Shown in pieces: positions 1 to 6,452 of a stretch of DNA of 10,435 bases (position 1 is the stretch's first letter; each line of letters starts with the position of its first letter). The translations under genes and the position numbers were made by a program. Source of the stretch: Scatosoma sp045652965 (GTDB lineage Bacteria > Bacillota > Clostridia > Christensenellales > Borkfalkiaceae); the NCBI GenBank assembly GCA_045652965.1, contig JAZOLI010000111.1, forward strand, positions 1-10,435. The letters are read 5' to 3'. The notes below the pieces were generated by a model. That model was not told where the DNA came from, did not search any database, and saw only the letters and a program-made list of their open reading frames with translations.

Positions 1-1
1 C

Positions 2-562
2 GTGAACGAATTTTCCAAGCTTCCAGGGGTTGGCAAAAAAACGGCGCAACGCTACGCCTATAAAATTATCGACATGGACGAATCGGAAGCACGTGCGTTT
101 GCCGATGCGATTTTGGGCGTAAAGAGAAAGGTGCGCTATTGTAAAATTTGTGGCAATTTTACCGAAGAAGATACGTGCGCTATTTGCCGTGTGCGCGATC
201 AAAGCGTGATTTGCGTTGTGAAAGAGCCCAAGGACGTGGCGGCGATTGAAAAACTGCGCGAATTTAAGGGAGTGTATCACGTTTTGCACGGTGTAATCGA
301 TCCACTTTCGGGGGTCGGTCCGAACGATATTCGTATCCGTGAGTTGCTTGCGCGCATCCAAGAAGGGAACGTTGGCGAAGTGATTGTGGCAACCAACCCC
401 GACGTTTCGGGGGATGCTACCGCGATGTATTTAGCAAAGCTTATAAAACCGCTTGGCATCAAAGTCACGCGCTTATCCCGCGGGATTCCCGTCGGTTCGG
501 AAATCGAATATACCGACGACGTCACCCTTTCTCGCGCGTTTATCGAAAGAAATCAGTTGTAA
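2..562 (+). CDS. recR: Recombination mediator protein RecR (5'-truncated by window edge)
   Basis: RecR acts with RecF/RecO to load RecA on gapped DNA during recombinational repair. The visible 186 residues open inside the N-terminal helix-hairpin-helix (EFSKLPGVGKKTAQR, about residues 3-17), followed by a four-cysteine zinc finger (C47, C50, C59, C62). A Toprim domain follows, with the acidic residue E74 in VVKEP and the ATNPDVSGDATA segment near 131-142. The C-terminal RGIPVGSEIEYTDDVTLSRAF block is diagnostic of the family. RecR is normally about 200 residues and starts roughly 10-13 residues before EFSKLPG, so the GTG at base 2 is almost certainly an internal valine codon and the true start lies upstream of the window. 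The stop codon overlaps the start of the gpsA ribosome binding site, so the two genes are probably co-transcribed. The family call is very secure; only the start is unknown. Confidence 0.97.
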   Translation: MNEFSKLPGVGKKTAQRYAYKIIDMDESEARAFADAILGVKRKVRYCKICGNFTEEDTCAICRVRDQSVICVVKEPKDVAAIEKLREFKGVYHVLHGVIDPLSGVGPNDIRIRELLARIQEGNVGEVIVATNPDVSGDATAMYLAKLIKPLGIKVTRLSRGIPVGSEIEYTDDVTLSRAFIERNQL

Positions 563-573
563 AGGAGAAGGTT

Positions 574-1551
574 ATGAAAGTTTCCGTTTTGGGTTGCGGG
601 CGTTGGGGCTCGTTCATCGCTTGGTATTTATGCAATCAGGGACACGACGTATATTCGTGGGGGCCCGAAGATGATTATTCGTATAAAGTGCTCAAAGAGA
701 CGGGCAAGAATGAATATGTTTCCCTTGATGAAAGAATTTGCTTAACTTGCGATTTGAAAGAAGCGGTCGAGCACGCGGAAACGATCATCATTTCCATTTC
801 TTCCCAAGGCTTGCGTGGGTTTGTTAAACGCATTTTGCAATTTGACGTTTCGAACAAAAATTTCGTTCTTTGTATGAAAGGCATTGAAGTGGACACGGGC
901 AGCCGGCTTTCCGAAGTGCTTGTCCAAAGCGGAATTTCGCCTGATAGGATTGCCGTGTGGGTTGGTCCTGGGCATATTCAAGCCTTCACGCAAGGTATCC
1001 CCAACTGCATGGTGATCGATTCGGAAAACGAAGAGCTTAAGCGTTATCTTGCCGACAATTTCCATAGCAATTTGATCCGTTTTTATTACGGCGCCGATTT
1101 GATCGGCACGGAGATTGGCGCGGCGGCGAAAAACGTGATGGGGATCGTGGCAGGCGCGCTCGATGGTTGCGGCTACGTTTCCTTGAAAGGCTCGCTTATG
1201 TCGCGCGGCGCAAGAGAAGTGGCGTTGCTTATCAAAGCGATGGGCGGCAACGAACTTTCCGCTTACGGCTTGGCGCATCTTGGCGATTATGAAGCCACGC
1301 TTTTTAGCGAGTTTTCACACAATCGTAGATATGGCGAAATGCTTGTGCAAGGCGAGAAGTTTGCCAAGCTTGCCGAAGGTGTTCCGACGGCGGCGGCTAT
1401 GAAAAAACTTGGCGAAAAATATGGTGTAGAACTTCCCATCACCAACGCCGTTTACGAAATTTGCTACGGCGACGGCGGACTTTCTTGTCGCGAGCGTTGC
1501 CAAAAGGTTTTGGAAAAAATGTTCGCACGCGATATGAAATCGGAATTTTAA
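574..1551 (+). CDS. gpsA: NAD(P)H-dependent glycerol-3-phosphate dehydrogenase, divergent subgroup
   Basis: The cytosolic enzyme reduces dihydroxyacetone phosphate to sn-glycerol-3-phosphate, the backbone of phospholipids. The 325 residues are close to the usual ~330. An N-terminal Rossmann dinucleotide motif GCGRWGS (residues 8-14) is followed by CMKGIE in the position of the family's conserved TKGIE. The C-terminal half has the AAAKNVMGIVAGALDG segment carrying the conserved active-site lysine, then a GLAHLGDYEATLFS stretch and SHNRRYG, matching the family's GLAGLGDL and SRNRRFG. The middle is unusual: VWVGPGHIQAFTQGIPN replaces the common SGPxxAxEVxxGxPT. AAAGGAGAAGG sits just before the ATG and overlaps the recR stop, with 11 bases between the genes. 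A strong terminator follows. Family assignment is secure; the variant middle segment suggests a lineage-specific subgroup rather than a different function, though no search was made. Confidence 0.94.
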   Translation: MKVSVLGCGRWGSFIAWYLCNQGHDVYSWGPEDDYSYKVLKETGKNEYVSLDERICLTCDLKEAVEHAETIIISISSQGLRGFVKRILQFDVSNKNFVLCMKGIEVDTGSRLSEVLVQSGISPDRIAVWVGPGHIQAFTQGIPNCMVIDSENEELKRYLADNFHSNLIRFYYGADLIGTEIGAAAKNVMGIVAGALDGCGYVSLKGSLMSRGAREVALLIKAMGGNELSAYGLAHLGDYEATLFSEFSHNRRYGEMLVQGEKFAKLAEGVPTAAAMKKLGEKYGVELPITNAVYEICYGDGGLSCRERCQKVLEKMFARDMKSEF

Positions 1552-1568
1552 TTTAGGGTAAGATTTAT

Positions 1569-1610
1569 TACACCCCGCGCTTTTCGAGCGCGGGGTGTAT
1601 ATTTTTTTGT
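1569..1610 (+). terminator. Strong intrinsic terminator after gpsA
   Basis: A 13-bp perfect stem pairs bases 1569-1581 with 1587-1599 (core CACCCCGCGC against GCGCGGGGTG) around a 5-base loop. Seven T residues follow at 1602-1608. This ends the recR-gpsA transcript and insulates it from spoVAC. Confidence 0.93.
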
Positions 1611-1741
1611 CCTTTATTCCAAATTAGTGATGTGAGAAGAGTGAAAATTTTTGAAGAGAACGGAAAAACGCGCGATGAAAGGGAAACTTGCTTTCCCACG
1701 TTTTGCGGCGTGAAAACTAAAAACAAGGGGGCAGGTATTCA

Positions 1742-2194
1742 ATGACGGGGAAAAACAGACAAAATTATAACAAAAACTATATCGCCTACGTAAATTCCTT
1801 TGATCCGCCCACGCAGCATTTTAAAAACTGTTTGCGCGCATTTTTGGTGGGTGGGCTCATTTGCTGTATCGGGCAATTTATTCGCTATATGCTTGAAAAG
1901 GCGGTGGGGCTTTCGGGGGACGAGCTTGCAGGCACGACGAGCGTGATTCTCATTTTTTTAGGGACGTTGCTTACGGGGCTCGGCGTTTACGATAGGATCG
2001 GTAGAAACGCAGGCGCAGGCTCGATTGTGCCCATCACGGGTTTTGCAAACAGCGTGGCTTCGCCTGCGATCGAGTTTAAAACGGAAGGCATGGTTTACGG
2101 CATGGCGGCGAAAATGTTTATCGTGGCAGGGCCTATTATCGTGTTTGGCGTGTTGGCAGGAACGGCCGTTGGCTTGATCTATCTGCTTTTGTAA
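1742..2194 (+). CDS. spoVAC: Stage V sporulation protein AC (DPA channel membrane subunit)
   Basis: SpoVAC is an inner-membrane protein of the spore needed to move Ca-dipicolinic acid into the forespore and release it at germination. The 150-residue protein has a short polar N-terminus including the family-typical PPTQHFKNCLRAFLVGGLICCIGQ (residues 22-45), then membrane segments at about 31-50, 66-84 and 124-149. The re-entrant-looking AGAGSIVPITGFANS block lies near 90-104, followed by EFKTEG. This closely matches the SpoVAC/SpoVAEB family. The ATG is preceded by an AAGGGGGCAGG purine-rich stretch at 1725-1735. It begins a spoVAC-spoVAD-spoVAEB cluster, the minimal set seen in many Clostridia. 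In model spore formers the operon is transcribed by sigma-G in the forespore; no convincing sigma-G promoter could be read upstream. Confidence 0.95.
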   Translation: MTGKNRQNYNKNYIAYVNSFDPPTQHFKNCLRAFLVGGLICCIGQFIRYMLEKAVGLSGDELAGTTSVILIFLGTLLTGLGVYDRIGRNAGAGSIVPITGFANSVASPAIEFKTEGMVYGMAAKMFIVAGPIIVFGVLAGTAVGLIYLLL

Positions 2195-2230
2195 AACACA
2201 TATATGCGTTGCAAAACTGCGTTTTGGGGC

Positions 2231-2256
2231 GATAGGGAGATAAGGGAGATAGGAGA
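2231..2256 (+). repeat. Triple purine-rich tandem repeat carrying the spoVAD ribosome binding site
   Basis: Three imperfect 8-9 base units, GATAGGGA (2231-2238), GATAAGGGA (2239-2247) and GATAGGAGA (2248-2256), run directly into the spoVAD start. Each carries an anti-Shine-Dalgarno-like core; the last (AGGAGA at 2251-2256) is correctly spaced from the ATG at 2261 and decides that start over the in-frame ATG at 2204. Confidence 0.6.
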
Positions 2257-2260
2257 AATT

Positions 2261-3250
2261 ATGCAAACGGTATTTTTTAAAAACCAGCCCAAAATCGTTG
2301 CGACAGGCACGATTGCAGGGCCAAAAGAATGTGCGGGTGTTGTGGGGAAATACGTTGATAAAACGCTCACCGACGATACGTTTGGAGAAACTACGTATGA
2401 AAAAGCGGAGTGTAAAATGCTCCGCTACGCAATTTCCAAAACGATTGAAAACGCGAAAGAAAGGGAAGAAAACGTCGATCTTTTGATTTCGGGGGATCTT
2501 TTAAATCAAATCATTTCGGCAAGCTTTGCCGCGCGTGATTTTGATTTTCCTTTTTTGGGCGTTTATAGCGCATGTTCCACCCTTTCGGAAAGCTTTGCGC
2601 TTGCCGCCATGCTCGTGAATGCAGGATATTATGAAAAGATCGTTGCGGCAACGGGAAGCCATTTCTCTTCCGCGGAAAGACAATATCGTTATCCTTTGGA
2701 GCTGGGCAACACTCGCCCGCCGCAATCGCAATGGACGGTCACGGGCGCAGGCGGCGCTTTTATCGCAAAGGAAGGGGGCAGGGTTGCGATCACCAGCGCA
2801 ACGCTTGGGAAAGTGGTCGATTTTGGCATCACTGACGTGAACAATATGGGCGCGGCGATGGCGCCTGCCGCGGCGGATACTATATTAAATCATTTGCGTG
2901 ATACGGGCAGGAAAGCAGACTATTACGATTTGATTATCACAGGGGATTTAGGTGCGCTTGGAAGCCGAATTGTCAAAGATCTCGTTTGGGAAAAGGGGAT
3001 TGACATGCAAAAAAACCACGTTGATTGCGGCGAGATCATTTACAACGTGATTGAAGACGAGTTTCAAGGCGGAAGCGGCGCAGGGTGCTCGGCGGTCGTG
3101 TTTAATTCGTATATTTTCGATAAGCTTCGCAAAAAGGAAATAAACCGTGTGTTGTTTTGCGCAACGGGGGCTTTGCTTTCCACCGTTTCCAGCGCGCAAG
3201 GGGAAAGCATACCTTGCATTTCTCATGCGGTGTGCATAGAAAACGTGTAA
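2261..3250 (+). CDS. spoVAD: Stage V sporulation protein AD (DPA-binding subunit)
   Basis: SpoVAD is the soluble, thiolase-fold member of the SpoVA complex; in Bacillus it binds dipicolinic acid directly at the spore inner membrane. The 329 residues from this start are near the family's ~338. Visible signatures are the opening KIVATGTIAGPKE (11-23), LLISGDLLNQ (75-84), FLGVYSACST with the thiolase-like cysteine C105, ATGSHFSSAERQYRYP (130-145), a TVTGAGGAF segment (159-167), ITGDLGALG (226-234) and the C-terminal GGSGAGCSAVVF (270-281). An in-frame ATG 19 codons upstream (2204) would add a low-complexity DREIREIGEI tail that is only translation of the ribosome-binding repeats, so the start with AGGAGA and correct spacing was chosen. 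It lies 66 bases after spoVAC and is followed 10 bases later by spoVAEB, consistent with one operon. Confidence 0.95.
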   Translation: MQTVFFKNQPKIVATGTIAGPKECAGVVGKYVDKTLTDDTFGETTYEKAECKMLRYAISKTIENAKEREENVDLLISGDLLNQIISASFAARDFDFPFLGVYSACSTLSESFALAAMLVNAGYYEKIVAATGSHFSSAERQYRYPLELGNTRPPQSQWTVTGAGGAFIAKEGGRVAITSATLGKVVDFGITDVNNMGAAMAPAAADTILNHLRDTGRKADYYDLIITGDLGALGSRIVKDLVWEKGIDMQKNHVDCGEIIYNVIEDEFQGGSGAGCSAVVFNSYIFDKLRKKEINRVLFCATGALLSTVSSAQGESIPCISHAVCIENV

Positions 3251-3260
3251 AGGAGAGAAA

Positions 3261-3644
3261 ATGTTTGCACCATATATAGAAATATTGTTAGGGTTTTTAA
3301 AGGCGTTTGCGGTTGGGGGGCTCATTTGTATGATTGCGCAAATCGTGATCAATTTCACTGATCTCACCGCAGGTAAAATTCTCGTTATGTTTATGCTTTT
3401 TGGTGTGGCGTTGCAAGGTTTGGGATTATATCAATATCTCGTTGATTTTGCAGGCGCAGGGGCGACCGTGCCCATTTCAGGGTTTGGATATTTGCTGGCA
3501 AACGGTGCGATTGCGGGCGCGCAAAAAGGTTGGTTCGGGGCGTTCACAGGCGCGCTTTCCGCGGCGAGCGCAGGTATTTCCGCCGCCGTCATCTTTTCCT
3601 ATATCATGGCGCTATTCTTCCGCTCTCGCACCAAGAAGAATTGA
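3261..3644 (+). CDS. spoVAE: Stage V sporulation protein AE, SpoVAEB type (DPA channel membrane subunit)
   Basis: This small integral membrane protein is the third subunit of the minimal SpoVA DPA channel. The 127 residues (Bacillus SpoVAEB is about 116) are almost entirely hydrophobic, with membrane segments near 8-30, 40-58, 66-82 and 100-120 and a basic tail RSRTKKN. Family motifs are AVGGLICMIAQ (17-27), GLGLYQYL (53-60) and AGAGATVPISGFGYLLANGA (64-83). It shares GGLIC-IQ and AGAG-VPI-GF blocks with SpoVAC, as expected for paralogous members of one Pfam family. AGGAGAG at 3251-3257, right after the spoVAD stop, gives the ribosome binding site. Downstream, only 16 bases separate its stop from the stop of the opposing yunB, and no hairpin terminator fits there. 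Confidence 0.95.
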   Translation: MFAPYIEILLGFLKAFAVGGLICMIAQIVINFTDLTAGKILVMFMLFGVALQGLGLYQYLVDFAGAGATVPISGFGYLLANGAIAGAQKGWFGAFTGALSAASAGISAAVIFSYIMALFFRSRTKKN

Positions 3645-3660
3645 CGAGTTGTCAGTTTTA

Positions 3661-4365
3661 TCAAGGGGATAGGTTGGGCTTGTAGCCGAAGATATCCGAT
3701 TGTAAGTAGGCGTCGGGAACGCTTCCTACGATGACCGATTCGCCGACCAAAACGTCGGTTATGACGGCGAAATTTTCCGTGCGCGACGGCATAACGATAG
3801 AAATATCGGCAATGACGTTTAGATAGATGGAATGTTTGGTTTGGTTGATGCCCACGCTTTCAAATTTGGAAGAAAAGCCACACGAAACGCTGCTAACGGG
3901 GATAATGCGAAAATGTATGCTCGGGCCAAGCCCTGCAAACGCTTCAATGCCCGTGAGCGCGCCAAGTGGCACGGGGATACCGTTCAAACTTAAATTTTTT
4001 AAATTGGATTGGGATATGGAAGCGGTGTCGCGCGCGATTTTGTTGATTTTAAGGGGATTGGACGCAACGGCCACGATATTTCCTGCGTTGTCCCTTTCAA
4101 TCGTGACAAGATCTTCATAGCGCATTTCGTCGGAGAGCGTATAATACACGGCGTCGTTGACGGCGATCGTCGTGCTTGCGCGCATCGTTGCTTCGCTAAT
4201 AGAAATGAGCACGCGCGTGACGTTGCGTTGAAAATAAAAAAAGAGTAAAACGGTGGCGAGCGCAAGAAAAAACAAGGCGGTGAAAAGCCGCCTTTTTCCG
4301 CGCCCACGGCGTTTATGCTTTTTTATGGGATAGCGTGCAAGCGCATATTCGTGAAATCGGCTCAT
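3661..4365 (-). CDS. yunB: Sporulation protein YunB
   Basis: YunB is a membrane-anchored sporulation protein of unknown biochemistry; in Bacillus subtilis it belongs to the sigma-E (mother cell) regulon. The 234 residues begin with a strongly basic cytoplasmic stretch (KKHKRRGRGKRR, 15-26) followed by one membrane segment (about 27-46) and an extracytoplasmic domain. Family signatures are the near-start SEATMRASTTIAVNDAV (58-73), VPLGALTG (132-139), GLGPSIHFRIIPV (145-157), the hallmark SVGINQTKHSIYL (starting near 169) and VGESVIVGSVPDAYL (207-221). Its ATG overlaps the murG stop as ATGA (4362-4365), implying translational coupling. The 3' end faces spoVAEB tail to tail. A terminator-like hairpin lies within the codons for the start of the membrane segment. 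Family call is firm; molecular role is not known. Confidence 0.9.
   Translation of the reverse strand: MSRFHEYALARYPIKKHKRRGRGKRRLFTALFFLALATVLLFFYFQRNVTRVLISISEATMRASTTIAVNDAVYYTLSDEMRYEDLVTIERDNAGNIVAVASNPLKINKIARDTASISQSNLKNLSLNGIPVPLGALTGIEAFAGLGPSIHFRIIPVSSVSCGFSSKFESVGINQTKHSIYLNVIADISIVMPSRTENFAVITDVLVGESVIVGSVPDAYLQSDIFGYKPNLSP
4266..4298. terminator. Two-way terminator-like hairpin inside the 5' end of yunB
   Basis: AAGGCGG (4274-4280) pairs perfectly with CCGCCTT (4288-4294) around a 7-base loop. Read on the minus strand (yunB sense) the stem is followed by G then six T (4272-4267); read on the plus strand it is followed by three more T after the paired TT (to 4297). Both faces resemble intrinsic terminators. 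It is wholly inside coding sequence, so function is a guess. Confidence 0.35.
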
Positions 4366-5414
4366 TTAGAAATCTCCGCAAAAAGCGCGTGTAAAATCGT
4401 TTGATTTCCACTTGGAAAGGAATGCTCGTCAAGCCGCTTTTTTAAGTGTTCGTCTTGGAGCGCGCTTTCAATTGTTTGGGGAAGAGAATCAAGCTCCGAT
4501 TGCTTCAACACCTTGCAAAGCCCTTGGCGGGCAAAATAGTTGGCGTTTTCCACCTGATCGCCACGCGTTTGACCTTCGAGCGGGATCAAGATTGCCTTTT
4601 TTTTGAGTGCAAGAATTTCAAACACCGTGCCTGCGCCTGCGCGGGAGATGACAAGATCCGCCGCCGCGTATGCCGCCCCCATGTCAGAAACGAACTCGAA
4701 TTGTCGATAATTTTTCACGTTGCTTTCCACCACGTTTCCCTTGCCGCAAACGTGCAAAAGGGTATATTTTTCCGTGAGCGTTTTTAAATGCTTTCGTACC
4801 GCTTTATTGATCGTTTGGCTGCCGCTTCCGCCGCCGAACACGAGCACCACCGTTTCTTGGAAATTTAGCCCCAAATTGCGCCTTGCTTCGGCGCGCGTTG
4901 CGGATAAAACGGAGCGTTTTATCGGCGCACCGCTATGTTTTCCACGCCTGATTTTTTTCGCCGTTTCGGGAAAGGACGTAAAAACTCGCTTGCAAAAGCG
5001 GGAAGAAATTTTATTGGCAAGCCCCATCGAAAAATCGCTCTCGTGGGCATAGCAGGGGATTTTTAGTCTTTTTGCCGCAATCACCACGGGCAGAGAAACG
5101 AACCCGCCTTTGGAAAACACGACGTCGGGTTTAAAGGTTTCAAGCCCTGCTTTTGCCTGTTTTACGGCGCGAAAAAACGCCGCGGGGATTTTCAGGTTCT
5201 TTTTAAAACCTGTAAAACCACCGCCGCGTATAAGCTTTGGACATTCAATTTGATAATAGGGGATTTTCCACTCGGCAACAATCGATTTTTCAATGCCCTT
5301 AGTGCCGATATAGCAAACGTCCGCCTTTCCGCTTGATAAAATTTCTTCGATGAGCGCGATATTGGGCACGACGTGCCCTGCGCTTCCACCGCCTGTGAAC
5401 AATATTTTCTTCAT
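4362..5414 (-). CDS. murG: UDP-GlcNAc:lipid I N-acetylglucosaminyltransferase MurG
   Basis: MurG (GT28, GT-B fold) adds GlcNAc to lipid I on the inner face of the membrane, giving lipid II for peptidoglycan. The 350 residues fit the family. The N-terminal glycine-rich acceptor-side loop TGGGSAGHVVPN spans 7-18, FSKGGFVSLPV 100-110 and HESDFSMGLANK 124-135, the acidic-loop version common in Firmicutes. The C-terminal donor domain has FGGGSGSQTIN (193-203), ISRAGAGTVFE (256-266, with the expected nucleotide-contacting glutamate) and RGDQVENA (284-291). The second glycine loop reads GGGSGS where most MurG have GGSQGA or similar, a modest divergence. GGAGAA (5424-5429 region, minus strand) precedes the ATG. 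It is separated from dcw-type genes here and runs directly into yunB with a 4-base overlap. Confidence 0.95.
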   Translation of the reverse strand: MKKILFTGGGSAGHVVPNIALIEEILSSGKADVCYIGTKGIEKSIVAEWKIPYYQIECPKLIRGGGFTGFKKNLKIPAAFFRAVKQAKAGLETFKPDVVFSKGGFVSLPVVIAAKRLKIPCYAHESDFSMGLANKISSRFCKRVFTSFPETAKKIRRGKHSGAPIKRSVLSATRAEARRNLGLNFQETVVLVFGGGSGSQTINKAVRKHLKTLTEKYTLLHVCGKGNVVESNVKNYRQFEFVSDMGAAYAAADLVISRAGAGTVFEILALKKKAILIPLEGQTRGDQVENANYFARQGLCKVLKQSELDSLPQTIESALQDEHLKKRLDEHSFPSGNQTILHALFAEISK

Positions 5415-5436
5415 AACCCCAACTTCTCCGTATTAT

Positions 5437-5465
5437 ATTATAGACTTCGAAGCGGGGGGATATTC
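5437..5465 (-). promoter_or_regulatory. Possible promoter for murG-yunB
   Basis: On the minus strand a TATAAT hexamer (5442-5437) lies 23 bases before the murG ATG. The box 17 bases upstream is GAATAT (5465-5460), poor for sigma-A but reminiscent of the -35 of sporulation sigma-E promoters. The palindrome CTTCGAAG (5445-5452) sits in the spacer. The -10 is clear; which sigma factor uses it is not. Confidence 0.4.
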
Positions 5466-6395
5466 TTATAAATACGACTTTGCGATTTTTTCAGCGGCTT
5501 TTGCCACTTGCTCTTTAAGGGAAACAGGGGAGAGGACGGTGACGCCTGCGCCCAAGCCCAAAATCTTTTTGACCAGCGCTTCGCCCGTGGGGAGTGTGAC
5601 GTCGGCATACCACTTGCCGCCACGTTGTTTTAAGTGTTCTGCGCCAAGCCAATCCTGTGCGTCGGCAAACGCTTCTTCCGTGATTAAAAACCGCGCTTCT
5701 ACGCTTTCCGTTTCATCCGTCCAAAAGTTTAAGGGAATGTCTTTTCTTTCAAACAGGCGTATTTGGAATTTTTCTTCCGTTTTGAGCGCCGAGAAAACAC
5801 GACCTAAGCGGAACAAACGGAATGCGCGTTGCTTATGACAAAATGCGTAAACGTACCAAACGCCTTGCTTGAACACGAGCACGTGCGGTTCGATTTTTCT
5901 TTGCGTTTTCTCGCCTGCGCGCGAATGATATTCAATCTCTAAAATTTCTCTTTCTTTGATGCAGGCTTCAAAAAGGTGGAGCTTGTCCGAGAACGCACGC
6001 GTGTCTCCCCAAGTGCCGCCGTCCACTAAGATAGCGCCGATTTCGCCCGAAAGCGCCAAATCGCGCGATTCCGTTTTTGCGCGTGCCGAAAGCTTGCGCT
6101 CCGCTGCCAAAAACCGCTCTTCGGGAAGCTGGGAATAGGCAAGTTCCAAAGCTTCGATCGCCGCTTCATATTCTTCCTTCGTCATAAACCCCGACGGGAG
6201 TTTATAGCTATCGGAAATGCAAATGCCGCCTTCTCTACCCCGCTTTACGTACACGGGCACGCTTAAAGAAAGGCAATCGAGATAACGATACACCGTTCGT
6301 TCGGAAATTTCATATTTTTCCGCAAAATATCGCGCTGTGAGTTTGCGCTTTGCCAGCAAATCAAAAAGCATTTCCACTAAAATTGTAAACTTCAT
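5466..6395 (-). CDS. HTH-WYL domain transcriptional regulator (YafY-like)
   Basis: This is a 309-residue DNA-binding regulator of the WYL family, whose WYL domain typically senses small ligands or nucleic acid. An N-terminal winged helix-turn-helix (about 1-60; LTARYFAEKYEISERTVYRY, then a wing GREGGICI) precedes a linker. The WYL domain (about 137-205) has IEYHSRAGEKTQRKIEPH, GVWYVYAFCHKQRAFRLFRLGRV with WYV in place of the canonical WYL. A C-terminal WCX-type extension (about 230-305, ending GAGVTVLSPVSLKEQV) follows. The start has TAGGAAAA upstream and a good promoter. It is transcribed away from a 67-residue unknown gene, with a shared palindrome between them, so it may control itself and that neighbour; the ligand is unknown. 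No terminator is seen before murG, so read-through into murG is possible. Confidence 0.88.
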   Translation of the reverse strand: MKFTILVEMLFDLLAKRKLTARYFAEKYEISERTVYRYLDCLSLSVPVYVKRGREGGICISDSYKLPSGFMTKEEYEAAIEALELAYSQLPEERFLAAERKLSARAKTESRDLALSGEIGAILVDGGTWGDTRAFSDKLHLFEACIKEREILEIEYHSRAGEKTQRKIEPHVLVFKQGVWYVYAFCHKQRAFRLFRLGRVFSALKTEEKFQIRLFERKDIPLNFWTDETESVEARFLITEEAFADAQDWLGAEHLKQRGGKWYADVTLPTGEALVKKILGLGAGVTVLSPVSLKEQVAKAAEKIAKSYL

Positions 6396-6422
6396 AAAAA
6401 TTTTCCTAAAACTTTTTTATTT

Positions 6423-6451
6423 ATTTTATCATACTTGACAGGATTTGTCAA
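6423..6451 (-). promoter_or_regulatory. Sigma-A promoter of the WYL regulator gene
   Basis: On the minus strand, a consensus -35 TTGACA (6451-6446), a 17-base spacer and TAAAAT (6428-6423), with an extended -10 TG one base before it. The start of transcription would fall around 6416, leaving a leader of roughly 20 bases before the regulator ATG. Confidence 0.78.
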
Positions 6452-6452
6452 G
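6434..6452. promoter_or_regulatory. Candidate operator: perfect inverted repeat in the divergent control region
   Basis: CTTGACA (6434-6440) and TGTCAAG (6446-6452) are exact reverse complements separated by GGATT. Each arm contains a TTGACA hexamer, one per strand, pointing across each other. The right arm is the -35 of the regulator's own promoter. On the plus strand a TATAAT lies at 6463-6468 but 22 bases from the left-arm TTGACA, too far for a normal promoter. The position suits an operator bound by the adjacent WYL protein; that is inference. Confidence 0.5.

Noticed and set aside
2..4. GTG at base 2 as the true recR start
   Set aside because: RecR proteins begin about a dozen residues before the EFSKLPG motif, so the gene is cut by the window edge.
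742..1278. 178-codon minus-strand frame opposite gpsA
   Set aside because: Translation is low-complexity, His/Arg-rich and without motifs; gpsA motifs explain the region.
1681..1719. GGGAAA/TTTCCC hairpin and AAAACTA box before spoVAC as a sigma-G promoter
   Set aside because: The box matches a sigma-G -10 only partly and no fitting -35 lies 17-18 bases upstream; the hairpin is only 6 bp. Bases 1611-1741 otherwise show nothing recognisable beyond the spoVAC ribosome binding site.
2204..2260. Upstream ATG extending spoVAD by 19 residues
   Set aside because: The extra residues are translated ribosome-binding repeats and do not match the family N-terminus; no ribosome binding site precedes 2204.
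5350..5838. 162-codon plus-strand frame across the murG start and the WYL gene 3' end
   Set aside because: It crosses two well-supported genes on the other strand and has no recognisable protein features.
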